Source: Athripsodes cinereus
Taxonomy: Eukaryota > Arthropoda > Insecta > Trichoptera > Leptoceridae
Length of the DNA stretch: 64,000 nucleotides
Assembly (NCBI GenBank): GCA_947579605.1
Contig: OX388305.1
Coordinates: 30,579,542 to 30,643,541, forward strand
Direction of reading: 5' to 3'
This document shows positions 27,682 through 40,800 of the stretch, one piece after another; the first letter of the stretch is position 1, and each line of letters begins with the position of its first letter. The translations under genes and the position numbers were made by a program. The notes under the pieces are model-generated. The model saw nothing but the letters and a program-made list of their open reading frames with translations, was not told the origin of the DNA and did no database searches.

Positions 27682-27779
27682 TAATTACCATCCCTCACTG
27701 AAACCCCACGTACTACCTTTGACACCACACCTGGGTGTGCAAACGTACCTACAAGACAGTATCGCATTTAAACTAATTA
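27682..27779. promoter_or_regulatory. Candidate enhancer: palindromic T-box site between two homeodomain sites
   Basis: CACACCTGGGTGTG at 27726-27739 differs at one base from the inverted-repeat T-site core CACACCTAGGTGTG. TAATTA cores lie at 27682-27687 and 27774-27779. The block is GC-richer than its surroundings. A T-box gene intron holding a T-site suggests auto-regulation (inference). It could equally be part of an unrecognised repeat. Confidence 0.3.
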
Positions 27780-28039
27780 GAGAGTACTTACCATCGAAAT
27801 AATAATATTATACCGAACTATTTACGTTCCTTTATATTTTATTTATTTATTTTTTGCTGTACATTGATTAAAAGCAAACTTACACAAAAATATATTCGTA
27901 CAATCATGAGGGCGAGTTTATCGCAGAGGCACGATTTCTTCCAACTAACCCGATTTCATGTAACTTTAAAAAAAACACACTAGAAGAAGGAAAAGATGAG
28001 GTGCAAAGAAGAAGAATAGATAGGAAAAGGGACTTGTAA

Positions 28040-28455
28040 ACATATTGAAAAGACCCTCCACACACCCGGATATCTCAGGAGTCAAAGACTCCTATTTATC
28101 CGCAATTGCAAACAAAAAAATTGTCCTCACGGGCGAGCCATATGGGCAGCCTGGATGGCCGGCCGGCCAAATCCGCCTCGTGGGAATCTTTTAAACTACT
28201 GTAAAACTTTCAATATCCCCTTAAGGTAGAGAAATCCCCTTAAGGACTTGTAAACAGATGCGAAATTCTGAGTGATAAAGTGGTCATTATCCGCCCGCTT
28301 GAAAGGGGCAACCTTATTCGGAACGCAAACCATTCTAAAGGCGAGCACCATGAACAGAAAATGAGTTCGTAAAAAAGTTTGAGCTATGAGCTGGTATCGC
28401 CAGAAGATGCTCGCTATTGGTGCTCGCTTAAGGCATCAGTTTAGAATTTATGAAT
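28040..28455. other. Unidentified GC-richer block next to the mariner
   Basis: It has a composition unlike the surrounding intron and no frame of note. It contains GGCCGGCCGGCC (28157-28168) and a direct repeat of ATCCCCTTAAGG at 28215-28226 and 28234-28245. It is not part of the mariner, whose end is at 28463. I found no second copy in the window. It could be a conserved element or an old transposon piece. Confidence 0.3.
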
Positions 28456-28462
28456 ACAGATA

Positions 28463-29753
28463 CGAGGCATGCCTTTTAAGTTCTGTCGTTTCCATATTTC
28501 CCGGCAATTTTGAATTTAGAACTGTTCTATATTCGAATGTGTTTAAATTTTGAATCTCAAAACAGTTGAAAGTATTAGGATAAATGCTATTGTTTAGTCA
28601 CAGCGTCGACTGGAATCTGTCAGGTTACGTACGAAAATGAATCTTTCTAAGGAAAATGTTCGTGCAATAATTTTCTACAACTTTAGAAGAGGCCTGACAC
28701 GGCTTCAGTGTTTTGCAGAGCTAACATCTGTGTTCAGTGATGAAGCCCCATGTCTGCGGACTGTCGAACGCTGGTATTTAGAATTCCAGCGTGGACATAC
28801 TAGTGTTAGTGACAAGTCTCGCGAAGGACGCCCAAAATCCGCCTTCACTGAAGATAACATCATTGCTGTGAGACAACTAATTCTCGAAGATCGTCATGTG
28901 ACGTATCGAGAGATAGAGGCTCTATTAGGCATCTCAGGGACAACCATTCAGAAGATCTTGCATGAAGCGCTTGGTGTGAGAAAGCTAGTTTGCCGTTGGA
29001 TACCGCATCTGCTTTCCGACGATCACAAGGCGGCCCGCGTCAGATGGTGTAAGAAAACTCTGGAAAGGTTCAACCGAGGAGAGTCAAATCACGTCTACGA
29101 CATCATCAGTGGTGACGAATCTTGGATCTATGCCTACGATCCTGATTCCAAACAACAATCTACAATCTGGGTCTTTCAAGACGAGCCAAAGCCGACTAAA
29201 GTTGTTCGTTCTCGAAGCACTTCAAAGAAGATGGTGGCCACGTTCGTTGGAAAAACCGGCCATGTTGCGACTATTGCACTTGAAGATCGTAGAACGGTTA
29301 ACGCAGAGTGGTATACCACAGTTTGTTTACCACAAGTTATCGCCGAACTTCGAAAATCTAACTCAAAGCGACGCATCATCCTGCACCACGACAACGCAAG
29401 CTCACACAGCGCTCGGCAAACAATTGAGTATTTGAAGCAGGAAAAAGTAGAATTTCTTGACCATCCTCCATACAGTCCTGACCTAAGCCCTAACGATTTC
29501 CTTACATTTCCTAAAATTAAGAAAAGTCTTCGTGGTCAAAGGTTCCAGTCCGGTGAAGAAGCAGTCGACGCTTCAAGTCAGCCATTTTGAACACCCCCAC
29601 TTTAGAGTGGAATAAATGTTATAATAACTGGTTTGAGCGAATGGAAAAGTGTATTAAGCTACGTGGTGAATACTTTGAAAAACAATAAAAAGTACTATAA
29701 GGTTCTAGTTGTGTTTTTTTCTTCCAACGACAAAACTGAAAAGGCATGCCTCG
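28463..29753 (+). mobile_element. mariner (Tc1/mariner superfamily) element, near full length, TA-flanked
   Basis: Inverted terminal repeats of about 29 bp (28463-28491 and 29725-29753) both begin CGAGGCATGCCTTTT and match at 26 of 29 positions. A TA dinucleotide flanks each side (28461-28462 and 29754-29755), the standard mariner target duplication. The 1291-bp length is typical of an intact mariner of about 1.3 kb. It sits in the T-box intron in the same orientation as the gene. The well-matched ends and almost intact transposase suggest a recent insertion (inference). Confidence 0.95.
28637..29590 (+). pseudogene. mariner transposase, single-base frameshift near the C-terminus
   Basis: The open frame codes 317 residues of a DD34D transposase. 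It has an N-terminal helix-turn-helix region (about 1-110, with REGRPKS), a WIPHLL motif in place of WVPHxL, a first catalytic Asp in SGDESWIYAYDP, a second in HHDNASSHS, and a third in YSPDLSPNDF. Exactly 34 residues separate the last two Asp. The frame fails near 29573: one base appears to be missing after the EEAVDA codons, and another frame then carries the usual mariner C-terminus (Trp-Phe-Glu-Arg-Met, ending Gly-Glu-Tyr-Phe-Glu-Lys-Gln) to a TAA at 29686-29688. The unshifted length would be about 350 residues, normal for the family. All catalytic residues are intact, so the lesion is limited to the tail. A sequencing error could give the same picture. Confidence 0.9.
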
Positions 29754-30437
29754 TATACCTATTGCAATATTGTGTTAAATTTTCTAGACTCTTTGAATTG
29801 CAGTTTTTAAAATACCGTACTTAAACAAAAAGCGAAAAAAAAAAAAGAATATAAAAAAAAATACAAAATGTTTTGCTTCTTCCTTTCTCTAACGCTTCTT
29901 TTCATAATACACAAAAAATAGTCCATCTTATTCAGAGCGATTTTGTGATAGTTTAGTTATCCATTTTTGTTGACCTATTTTTACGACAATTCGGCCTTAA
30001 ATTAAAATTATCACTTAATGATACTTAAAAAAAATAATCTATGTCGTTAACGTCCGTCGGTCGGGAACTTTATGAGCAATGCCCTAACTAGAATCTTCAT
30101 TTTCTAAATTATCAGTTCCGAAAGTTGTAGATGAACTGAAATAATATATTATTTTCGTATTTTGAATTACATACTAAACCTCTGCGGCCCTTCCCATTCG
30201 CTTGCCTTTTCTAAACTTACATCATTTAATTCTCTTTTGACTTGTAAGTCGTTGACTAACAACGGCTATGAAGTGAACTAATTTGACACAATATTTCATA
30301 ACACAAATATAAATGACTAACATTTACACGGTGAAAAACAACGTAACTGTATGTAATAAAATCAAGGTTCGCAAATTAGAAATCGGTAATCAGGAAATAC
30401 TGTTGATAATAATATATGTATATTTTCAGAACTTACA

Positions 30438-30801
30438 GAAATAATAATAATAACTAGACAACTTTTTTTAAGATCCACCGTTTTGTGGAAAAACCACCGC
30501 AAGAGCCCATTCAAGAATCATAACACAATCCTGAACAATAGGGTTTTTAACCTCAGCCAGCCACACAGAAAGCACGGTCAACATAGTTAGCCAGACCCTC
30601 TACTCTTTCTCTGACTTTAAGCCAGTGAAGATCTTTTAGAAGAGGAGTTACATATGTGACAAGTTTTGTTGGCATTGTGGATCAATCTAGCAGCTGCATT
30701 AAATACACTCTGCAGAAGATTCTGTTGACTTGCTGGCAAACCAATGTACACCTCATTACAATAATTAAGTCTGGAAAGTACTAAAGCTCCGACAAGAGTC
30801 T
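30438..30801 (-). pseudogene. CR1/L2-type LINE fragment, 5'-truncated and frameshifted
   Basis: The minus strand reads LSRLNYCNEVYIGLPASQQ and SVFNAAARLI, then after frame changes TPLLKDLHWLKVRERVEG. These are the late reverse-transcriptase motifs of CR1/L2 LINEs (SRLDYCN...NAAARL...LHWL.V). An (AAT)n tail borders the low-coordinate end (30440-30452). Confidence 0.8.
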
Positions 30802-32831
30802 ATAATGAAAAGTTAATATTAAAACATTATATTTATATTAACTGTTACATAGTTATGTTACGCAGCACAAAATTATTATAAGGCTCTGCACTGGGTATTA
30901 TAAACATCCCTTTTAACATTCACACACACCCCGGAAAAGAAAAGTAAATTAATATTGGGTAGTAGATACATACCTAGTATATAGTATATAATGCTATTTA
31001 ATAATACATACATACCCATTACATAATGTAATTAACTCAATGAAAAGAAATTCAGAAGTTAGAATTATTGTTATTGATGAACGTAATAATTTATTCAGAC
31101 ACGTGTAACACTACTTACATTAACAAAACGATAATTATTTTTTTCTTTATTTTATTAATGAGGTATTTTAATTTATATTTATTGTTCTTTCTATTTTGTT
31201 ACCTTAATTATTAGAGTAGGATGTTTTAAATGAAAAATAAAAAATATATTTACCTACCTCCAAATTCGTTGAATATGCGAATAAAGCGAAACGTATGTCC
31301 TCTATTATTTCTTATTTAATCACAACAAAACTTAATGTGATGTGTTTATCGCATGACTGTAATTATAATTGTGAGCATGATTTTTTTGCAGTAATTAGCG
31401 TTTTTTTTATTTTCTTCTAAATCGATTAATTAAAGAGAAAATGGTTGAAATACATATGAGACATTCGTGCGTCATACATTAATTGACAGAGCCATGGTTT
31501 TTTTCAAAGTTTTTATTGTAGTTTTTGTTACACATATCAAAATATATATTTATCTATACCAACACGTTGACTCCTATAAAAGGGGTAGAAAGTGAACTAA
31601 CTGCGTGTAATGAATATAAAGGTTGTCATAACAAATGCCTGTTATAATTTTCACCTTTTGAAATAGTTTTATGTTCTCCTTCAATAAAAGATGATGTAAT
31701 GGGAAACACTTAGAAAAAAAATATCGATTTGGGCCATATTACTTTAATATAAAATTCTGCTTTGTAACAACTATTTTTGTATGGGGATTAACCACGAAAT
31801 CCGAAAGTTGGAGCTTAAACGTCACATAACGTCACACGTGCTTTCTTAACTGAATAATTAGGTACTTTTCAATAATTTATGGATACGTTTTTTCATTGAA
31901 ATATTTTAAAATTGTCTTATACATTATACTGTTTCTCTTATCGAAACGTAATATTAGATGATAATCCAAAATGGAGTGCAGTGAGGTAGACTAAAGCTTT
32001 AAATTTTTACGTAAATGTCTGAAACATCTTAGCTATTGCGTTGATTACTTAGCATATTATTACCCATCAATTTGTTCAGTTATTCATTTTCTAATCCTTA
32101 AGGATATGCACGAAAGAAATTGTTCCAGCAGGTATTTAAAAACATATTGCATTTATTTATGTAGAGTCTGTATCATGTGGTTTTAAAATTTGGGTAAAAA
32201 TACCAGCACTAACACAATATGACTACGGTAGAAAATAATATATTATATTTCAAATGTTACTTAAGCTTTTAATTTACATCAGCAACGAAAGCATAGCTTT
32301 GTTTTGTAAATTAAATAACTGTAATGTAATAAAATTATTAAAGCTTAATATATAACCAACGAAATGTAGTTGTGACTGTAGTCATTATAATAATAAGTAA
32401 ATAGTTTTAATAATAATAATAGCATAAAAGAATGCAGAGGTTGATAATTACAACTGCTCTGCAGTATAAACTATTATAATTATTATTCTACCCCCAGCTT
32501 AAACTGATGGGGTTGAAACATGAACAGGGAGAAATTAACTAACATATTTTTAAACATTTTACATTAATGCTATACCTAATAGGTACCTACGTTAGTATAG
32601 CGTACAAATAAACATGTTATATTATTAAAAAGCACACTCCAAACTGTAGAGAAATTGTATACACCAGAGACATCTGTGAGACTTGGACGTAACCAGTCAA
32701 CAAAATATGAAATGAAACTACATATATACCTACGTAGGCACAAAATGATAAACCCTATGTATTTATTTATCTTCAACTGAACCTAATTGATGAGTTAAAA
32801 TTTTTTTATATTTTTTTTATTTTTTCCTCAG

Positions 32832-33070
32832 ATTGTTTTGAATTCAATGCACCGATACCAGCCGAGAATACACATAGTAAAATGGAGAGAACACACCAAT
32901 GGTCCCATCACAGACTTGGAGCAGGAACAATACAGAAGCTATATCTTCCCAGAGACAGTCTTTACAGCTGTGACAGCCTATCAGAATCAACTCATAACCA
33001 AATTGAAGATAGACAGTAATCCATTTGCGAAAGGGTTCAGAGATTCATCAAGACTTACAGATTTTGACAG
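32832..33070 (+). CDS. H15/mid: T-box transcription factor, Tbx20/H15-midline class: internal exon, C-terminal part of the T-box
   Basis: This exon continues the T-box in phase 0 from the exon ending at 14156. It starts [14 protein letters not shown] and contains the hallmark segments [20 protein letters not shown] and [15 protein letters not shown], which carry DNA-contact and dimer residues in T-box structures (family knowledge). The acceptor is a strong pyrimidine tract, TTTTTTATTTTTTCCTCAG, ending at 32831. The donor is GACAG|GTTTGT after 33070, leaving two bases (AG) of a split Arg codon. It holds 79 full codons. The TTG at 32838 is internal and not a start. The variable loop between the two halves ([17 protein letters not shown]) is short, unlike the longer insertion I associate with fly H15. 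Confidence 0.95.
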
Positions 33071-34751
33071 GTTTGTATATTTTTAAATATTATAGAATAT
33101 TTTTTCTTTTTTAAGACTTGAAATATAAAGATGCCACAACTCTGATGATGTAATGTCAATATCACTGAAACCGTTTAATATGCAAAATTGTCTTTCAAAG
33201 CATTAAAAACACATTGGGGTAACAGTGCAATTTTGGTACAAATAGAATACCATTTCTATAAAATGATATAAATATCAGGTACTTGATCTTTTCAGAGGTG
33301 TTGTCTATTAATGAAAACTCAGACTTTCATTTTGTATTATATTTACTCAATTATTTGTCATGAAAATCAATAATTAAACAGAATATGTACTAAAATACCT
33401 CATTCGACAAAAGGTACATAAATAAACAAGCATAGGTATTGAACAAACGGAAAATAAGAACATACACAATGCTCTATGCTACTTATACAGATTGTATCGG
33501 CACATTTCTGAAGAAAATAATACCTACAATGTGTAGAAACGAGAATGCTTTCACGGTTGTACATAATAATATGTACTGGAGCCGTGTTCAGTAACCACGT
33601 AGATGTAAATAATACATACCTACACATTACACAGGTAATTAGGTTGGTATATATTATATGTAGTAAATACGTACATAATGTAATATTCTACTCAAGTTCT
33701 TTTGATGTCTGCCGCCTCTATCTGTCATATAGTCTGACTCACATCATATCATATCATAATAATAATTGTATCGGGTATATAACACATCAATATTGAGGTA
33801 ATCGACTATCGAACACTGCCTTCCGACGTTCCTTCTCAATAATAATAATAATATTATGAATCGTTTCACTTACCTGCTAATCAAATCAGAAGATAGCAAC
33901 CTTTGAAAACTTGATCGAAATCAATCTATCTGAAGATACATAATATTGGAAAGCTTTTGACGTGCACGCTTTAAATATGACGTAGTTTTCAGTAACATTT
34001 TAAGCACAACATTCATGTTCTCGTAGTTTGTTGTAGATTTGTAGATGTACTTTTTTTTATCCTTCAATTCTCAAATTTATATTTTATTCAATTACGAGTG
34101 TTTATTTTTAAAATTAGTTCATTTCAAAGACTTTTCATTTTTAAGAAAAGCAATCTTTACTTTATAGCTATGTAAGCTGTGTAGATTTACCTATTAAATC
34201 TTCGTGAATCGACTATCTGTAAAAACAACATTTAATTTTCACTGTTGATGAGTTTGATTTCAAGTTTATTATAAAATATTCGATAAAATTTGACAAAGAA
34301 GCTATCTATTTTTCTGTATAAGTATTTATTTATTAACGTGAGAATAGGTAATTAAATTTTGGATGGAATTATAAAAATAAAAACGTAATTAATTGTGGGC
34401 AACGTGGATGAGTTTTTTTTAATAGGATACTGTCTTGTATAAACTTCTCTAGAATATGAATATGATATGATTACATCCATCATACATATTATAATAAGAT
34501 ACAATGTATAATCGCATGGTGTACACCGCCCTATAATTTCATCGTATTATGAATTGGAGACGTCAGATCAATAATTCCTTCATTATCCCTCACTCTCGAT
34601 ACATCCTGTGGTTACCTATTTCATTATTATTCTAAGCACTTGCTATTGATAATTGCTAGAAAAGATACCACACATTTGAGTTTATTGAGAAGTCTTAACG
34701 GAAAAGTAGGTTTGAAAAATACTCAAGAATATTACACAACTTCATGTGCAG

Positions 34752-34927
34752 TTTTTTTTTAAAGATATATCTGGGTTTTGTTATAAACCCAAATACAACT
34801 TTATACACTTTCCACAGTAAGCTAAAAGCTTGTGTCGTGAAAGAGGAGTTTGCCGGCACCTGGGATCGAACCGCGGACCCCTTGTTCAAGAGGCCGAGAC
34901 TCTACCTCCAGGCTACCGACGAACTCA
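34752..34927 (-). repeat. tRNA-derived SINE, copy 1
   Basis: On the minus strand a tRNA-like head runs GAGTTCGTCGGTAGCCTGG, then a box B-like GGTTCGATCCC (plus strand 34862-34872). It is followed by a body ending AAACCCAGATATATC and an A run. The same order is seen at 51086 (plus) and 61757 (minus). Confidence 0.75.
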
Positions 34928-35708
34928 AAAATACGAAATATGTCAATGATATAAAAACATATAAAAGACAATGTAATAGAAAATATATAAAAGATATTAA
35001 AATTTAAAAATAAAATTACAGAATATAAAAATTCAAAACCACAACACAAATAAATCAAATGTCAAAGACATGAAATTTAAGATTTAAAACACGCGTAAAA
35101 AATCATCAATTATAGTTACCAATAAAAATAACAAGACAGACTGGATACAAGAAGATGGATCAATTATAGCTAACAATAAAAACGACAACACAGAACAATC
35201 CATATCACTGAACATTACAGCAATTCACATTAGCAAATTCACATCCTCTGGATTCTCAACATGGCTTCCGTCACATCATTATGTATAAAACTTTAATAAC
35301 AATTGTGGAATCTTTCAATGCATATTACAGTTTATTGTGTTTGGGAATGAGGAGTACCTACCTCGATTGCAACTAATCGGTTAATTTCAAAAGTACCCTT
35401 TTTTAAACTCTTATGAAAGTCCTATTAAACAGCTTGGTACTTTTTAATTTATGATATTAAAACTTATCGCATCGGTTGCTAATACATAATATCATTTTTC
35501 AGTTTGAAATTTGTCAAGTCGTATTTGTGGAGTATTATATGAAGTATTTTACAGTTACAAATTAGTTTATGTTACCTGGTAATATCACAAAATCTAATAA
35601 ATGATGAAAATATTAATCATCGTGACATATAATTAAATGTGTGAATTATGAATATCGCTTACCAACTCAGTGCATTGCCTCGGTGGGTAGTGTGTAGTAG
35701 GTGCCGGG

Positions 35709-36249
35709 TAGTGTTGTGGAATTCTCAAGAAATAATTATTCGAGAAATTTACCAAGAAATTTCTCGGTAAATTTATCGAAGTAGAGAATTTTCCGAGATT
35801 TTTTTTATTTTTTATTTAACAGTATAATAATAATAAAAACTTTTTTCAATCAATTAATAACAGTGTACAAATGCTGAGACAATTTATCACCAATATAGCT
35901 ACAATTAATTATGGAAACAAAAAAATTTTAGGTACCTACATAGAAAAAAGTGCTAACAACTGATAAAAAAACTTGATTGTTGACACCCCACATGCCCATA
36001 TTTAAGTTTAAAAAAAAATGCAGGTACTTACATGGAAAAAAGTGTTAATAACATCTGATTTGGGCCTTAATCAGCTCCACAAATTTTTGGATCAATCAGG
36101 TTGGCTGCGAAGTATACTGGGCGAAAGGTAATAATACCACTAAGAAGAATTATGGAGAGAAATTTCTCTTCCATCAGAGGAGAAATTCTCGGAGAAATTT
36201 CTCGTTCTCGAGAAATTTCTCTGGAGAATTTTCTCTTCTCACATCACTA
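35709..36249. mobile_element. hAT-type MITE (541 bp) with perfect 8-bp target duplication
   Basis: The direct repeat GTGCCGGG flanks the element at 35701-35708 and 36250-36257. The ends are TAGTGTTGTG (left) and, reverse-complemented, TAGTGATGTG (right). The interior has no ORF. Both subterminal regions carry many copies of the self-complementary word GAGAAATTTCTC or close variants (35735-35795 and 36150-36235). An 8-bp duplication and TAGNG ends are usual for hAT elements (family knowledge). Confidence 0.9.
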
Positions 36250-37813
36250 GTGCCGGGTGGCTGGGCTGAGTAAGTTACGTTACGTTAAGATCCTTATTAA
36301 CTGATTTTATATGGGAGTAGAAATATTTAAACTGACATTAAAGTAGTAATTTCAACAAATAAGTATTATAAGAAACGTCAATGTATGTAGTGACTAAACC
36401 TTTAAATATTTTCATGTCAAAGAGTGCTTTTAAAGCAAAATATTTCATAATCATTATTATTAAAGTTACATTATTATTTTTAATGAGATTTGTTAACAAG
36501 CATACAAGTCAAAAATACGACAGCTGTGAAACATGAAATTGAAATGAAACACACGAAAACTGTGTTGAAGAAAATGGTGTAGGAATGTAGAAATACTTAC
36601 TATGTACTCGTACATACACGGTTGTACGCAACTTACCTACATTTCTATGTACTGCGGTAGGTGGCGTTGCGGGTTGGTGGTACGTTACGTTCATATTGCA
36701 TGTCTCGTATTCATGAACATAAAAGAAGATATTTTGATGCGTCTGTTTCATCGCCAGTATGTTGATAATGATAGTGTCATAAAAAGGTGCCGTAATTTAC
36801 CTTAATGATAGGTTGTTTTTATTAGTTTTCAATGGTCTAAACTGTTGCTAATAACTGTTGAATCTAAGGCCTCCATCACATTTCACACATCGGATAAAAG
36901 GTTGAAAGAAGAGGTCGACGTATTAAATTATAGGGCCACACGCGTTTTATTATAAATATCTATCTACCTAGTATCCGTTTCGTTTCGTGTTCTCTATGAG
37001 CAGCAAATAATACACATCATAATAACATATCTATATGATATATGTGAAAGTCTTCACCTAAATATACAATTATCTTAGACATAATATACCTTCTCAATAT
37101 AATTATATTTAAGGGAAACATTAAAAGCTTCCTATTATTACATGTTTTATAATATCTAATTCATACATACCTATATTATAGATCGTGATAAAATTCATTA
37201 AGCCTAAAAAAGAGTATTTACATTGCTATTGTTAGTTATGTTTTTATTCAATTTAATACTAGATAATATTCTATCTGAAAATGTTACGAAAACGCTATAA
37301 TTTTCTCTATAAAATAGATTTCCATGAAGAAGTTTTTTGGACTGATTGAGTTAATATTTAATTTTAATCTTGATTCTTATGGAAAATCGATACATTTTCG
37401 GAAGATCAAAGGCTAGTTTTGTTGCATCGCTATTTATTCGTAATATTGTATTAAATAGATAATGTAGTGGTTATTTATCCATAGACTCATAATAATATTA
37501 TATTAAGCTTTAATGTCTTGTAATTCATTCTATAGAACTGAGAAGGAACAACGACTGTTAGGCGATGCACTTGCGTTTAGTCGTGGTGTGTACAAAATAT
37601 TAAATTGAAAGACTTTTACGGAACATTATGCTATGTTTACAGGAGATACCTATTTACATCTTTTACCACGGCTGCTGTGTTTTATTATGATACCTCAACC
37701 AACTTATGTACACCGTGCCTTTAAATTGCGTTTATTATTTACATCACCTGCCATATTATGTTATTATGAGCACTGGATGAAGCCTGACATGTGGCCTCCG
37801 AATATAGCTATAA

Positions 37814-40800
37814 ACCAGTGGTACTTTCGGAGGTCCAGAGGTCAACGGTCAGAACCAAAGGAAACCAACGCCATATAGAATTGATATCTTATATGCTAAC
37901 GTGAGAGGACTTAATTCTAAGACAGCACTTTTTTCTAACAATGTTCTTGCTCAAAATATGGATTTAATTTTGCTTACTGAAACTTGGTTGAGCTCTTCTG
38001 TAAATGATGCCGAACTTTTCGACTCACGATATGTTGTTTTCCGCAAAGATAGAGAATCTCGTGGTGGAGGTGTAGCTTTAGCTGTTAGAACTACAAATTT
38101 ATGTTATGCAAAGCGTTTAACGTTTATGGAATCTTCAGGAGAAGATTTATGGGTCAAAGTAGTTTTGAAGCGTTACTCTTTATTAATTTGTGTGGTTTAC
38201 TTTCCACCACGATCCTCGGAAGATGCTTACAGTATATTTTATGATAAAATTGAAAATCATGCCAATGTTTTAGGGGAAAAAGATGTATTAATTGTAGGTG
38301 ACTTCAATTTTCATTCATCTCGCTCTTCTAAGAGTGAAAATTCATATTTTGTAAATAGATTTAAGCTCAATCAATATAATTTTATTTTAAATGATAAACA
38401 ACGTATGTTGGACATGGTTTACTCTAATGCTCAACCTTCTCGGATTTCTGTCAACAGGCATGACGTGCCTTTAGTGCCTGAGGACCCAGCACACCCTACT
38501 TTGATTATTAATTTATGCTTAAATAATTGTCATAACGCAATCCTGAATGATGAAATATCTGCCGATGTTGATAGAAGTCCGAGGTGGAATTTTAATTATA
38601 AATGTATGCATTTGTTTAATAACTTTTTGGCTGATGCTTGTTGGTCGGATGTTTTCTCTGCTAAAGATGTAAATACTGCACTTGATCTTTTATATGCAAA
38701 ATTGTACGATATTTTTGATAATTGTTTTAAAGTAAATAATCAAACTAATCGCGGAAAATATCCAATTTGGTTCAACGGTGCTCTGAAAAGAACGATTGAA
38801 CGGAAGCATTTAATGCATAAATTATGGAAATCCAATGGCTCACCACAAGCTTATGACAAGTTTAAGGAGCTTCGTTCATTGGTAAAAAAGATGATTAATG
38901 ATGCTCATAATAAGTTCGTTGATGAAGCAGAAAAAAATATTGCTAATGAACCCAAAAAATTTTGGAATTTCATAAAGAGTAAATCAAAAAGTGATTTTGA
39001 ACCTTTGAGTTATACACTGAATGATGTTTCTTTTATGGGGGGAGAGAATATAGCGGGTGCCTTCGCGAGTTTCTTCTCTTCTGTGTATCGTGACGATGTT
39101 CCAGTTTTAAATGTAGATGACGCGTCATCGTCCTCAGTAGCAAATCAGCACTTAAATATAACAAGTTTTACTCTGTCTGATGTAACTGATGCATTCTCTA
39201 GGTTAAAGCCTAAATATGCGGCTGGCCCTGACGAGATACCTCCATTTGTGATCAAGGGTGGTCAATTTTATTTGTGCGAAGTGCTACTATTTATTTTTAA
39301 TTTATCAATCAGTAGTGGTATATTCCCTGAAAAGTGGAAAACCACAAGAGTTAAACCCATTTATAAAAAAGGTGATAGATCTAACATTGAAAATTATAGA
39401 CCTGTGGCAATTCTTTCGGCTCCAGCAAAATTATTTGAAATAATGTTACATAAAATAATTTATTTTAATTGTAATTCTTATTTGGTCGACGAACAGCATG
39501 GTTTCCGTAAGGGTAAATCGACGACAACTAATCAGTTATGCTTTGTTAGTTATATCAGCCAGAGCTTGGATGATTCACAGCAAATAGATGTCATTTATAC
39601 GGATTTTGAAAAAGCCTTTGACAGGGTGGATCACGATGTACTGTTGATGAAATTGGGCACATTTGGTTTTTCAGGTGGATTATTGAAGTGGTTTGCGTCT
39701 TATTTTCAGAATCGTAAACAATTTGTGTCATATAATAGAAGTAGATCTTCGGAGTATTTTGCGAAATCTGGTGTACCTCAGGGGTCAAATCTGGGACCAC
39801 TGTTATTTACACTTTTTATAAATGACATTGGCCAGTTTATTGAGCATTCTAAATATTTAATGTTTGCCGATGACCTGAAACTATTCAGATGCATTTCTGA
39901 TGTTGATGATGCACATTTGCTGCAGAAGGATGTTGATTCGATAATGCAGTGGTCAAATACAAATAAACTGGGTTTTAGTATTAAAAAGTGCAACGCAATG
40001 TCGTATACGAGAAATCACAACAAGGTTATTTTCAATTATCATATGGCTGGTAGTATACTACTCAGAATACAGGATACAAAAGACCTTGGGGTAACATATA
40101 CTACAGATTTGAATTTTTCTGTACATATCAACAATATAACTGAGAAAGCATTTAGAACATTAGGATTTGTGTTGCGAAATTCGAAGTACTTTCAAAATGA
40201 ATCTACTTTGAGAACATTGTACGATTCCATGGTTAGGAGTATTCTCGAGTCGAATTCAATTGTGTGGAATCCGCATGAAAGCAGATATACTCTAATGCTT
40301 GAAAAGGTTCAAAAGAAATTTTTAAGACATCTGTATTATCGAACGTATGGATATTACCCATTTCTGTATCCTTCATTGTTTGTCGCTGGATGTTTGAGTT
40401 ATGATACACTTGAGAGGAGAAGAACATTTTTCTTACTAAAACATTTTTTTAAATTGTTGAATGGAATAATTCATAATCCAATGATTTTGACAGAGCTGTC
40501 ATTTTACGTACCACACTCCTACAATAGATCGCGGGGGCATTTGTTGTTCTATCCTACCCATGGAAGAACGAATTTGGCGATGAATTCTCCGGCCAACAGA
40601 GCAATGGTATTTTTTAATTTGTTGGCTCAGAACTGTGACATATTTTTTCTGTCCTACAGAGAGTTCGTTGCCTTAATTGAATCAACGAACATTCTGTGGT
40701 GATCTTTTGTTTGCTTGTTTGTTTTTGTTTTAAATATTGTGTTGCTATGTATAAATTGTATCTCTTTGCACATCGCATTGGCCTAAAGCTGTAATGATGT

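Larger units (their letters stand above)
14157..32831. other. Intron of the T-box gene (18.7 kb)
   Basis: Bounded by GTAGGA at 14157 and CCTCAG at 32831. It carries repeat copies at 15957-16060, 18357-18640, 19905-20100 and 26030-26290, a Helitron-like repeat, a mariner and an L2/CR1-type LINE fragment. It also holds three non-repetitive-looking blocks of higher GC at about 24770-24930, 27540-27790 and 28040-28455. The stretches 16600-18050 and 20200-24400 are AT-rich and otherwise featureless to me, as is 30810-32800. Confidence 0.8.

Noticed and set aside
35104..35194. Imperfect 55-bp-spaced duplication (ATCAATTATAG...)
   Set aside because: A short, diverged tandem duplication in AT-rich sequence with no further structure.
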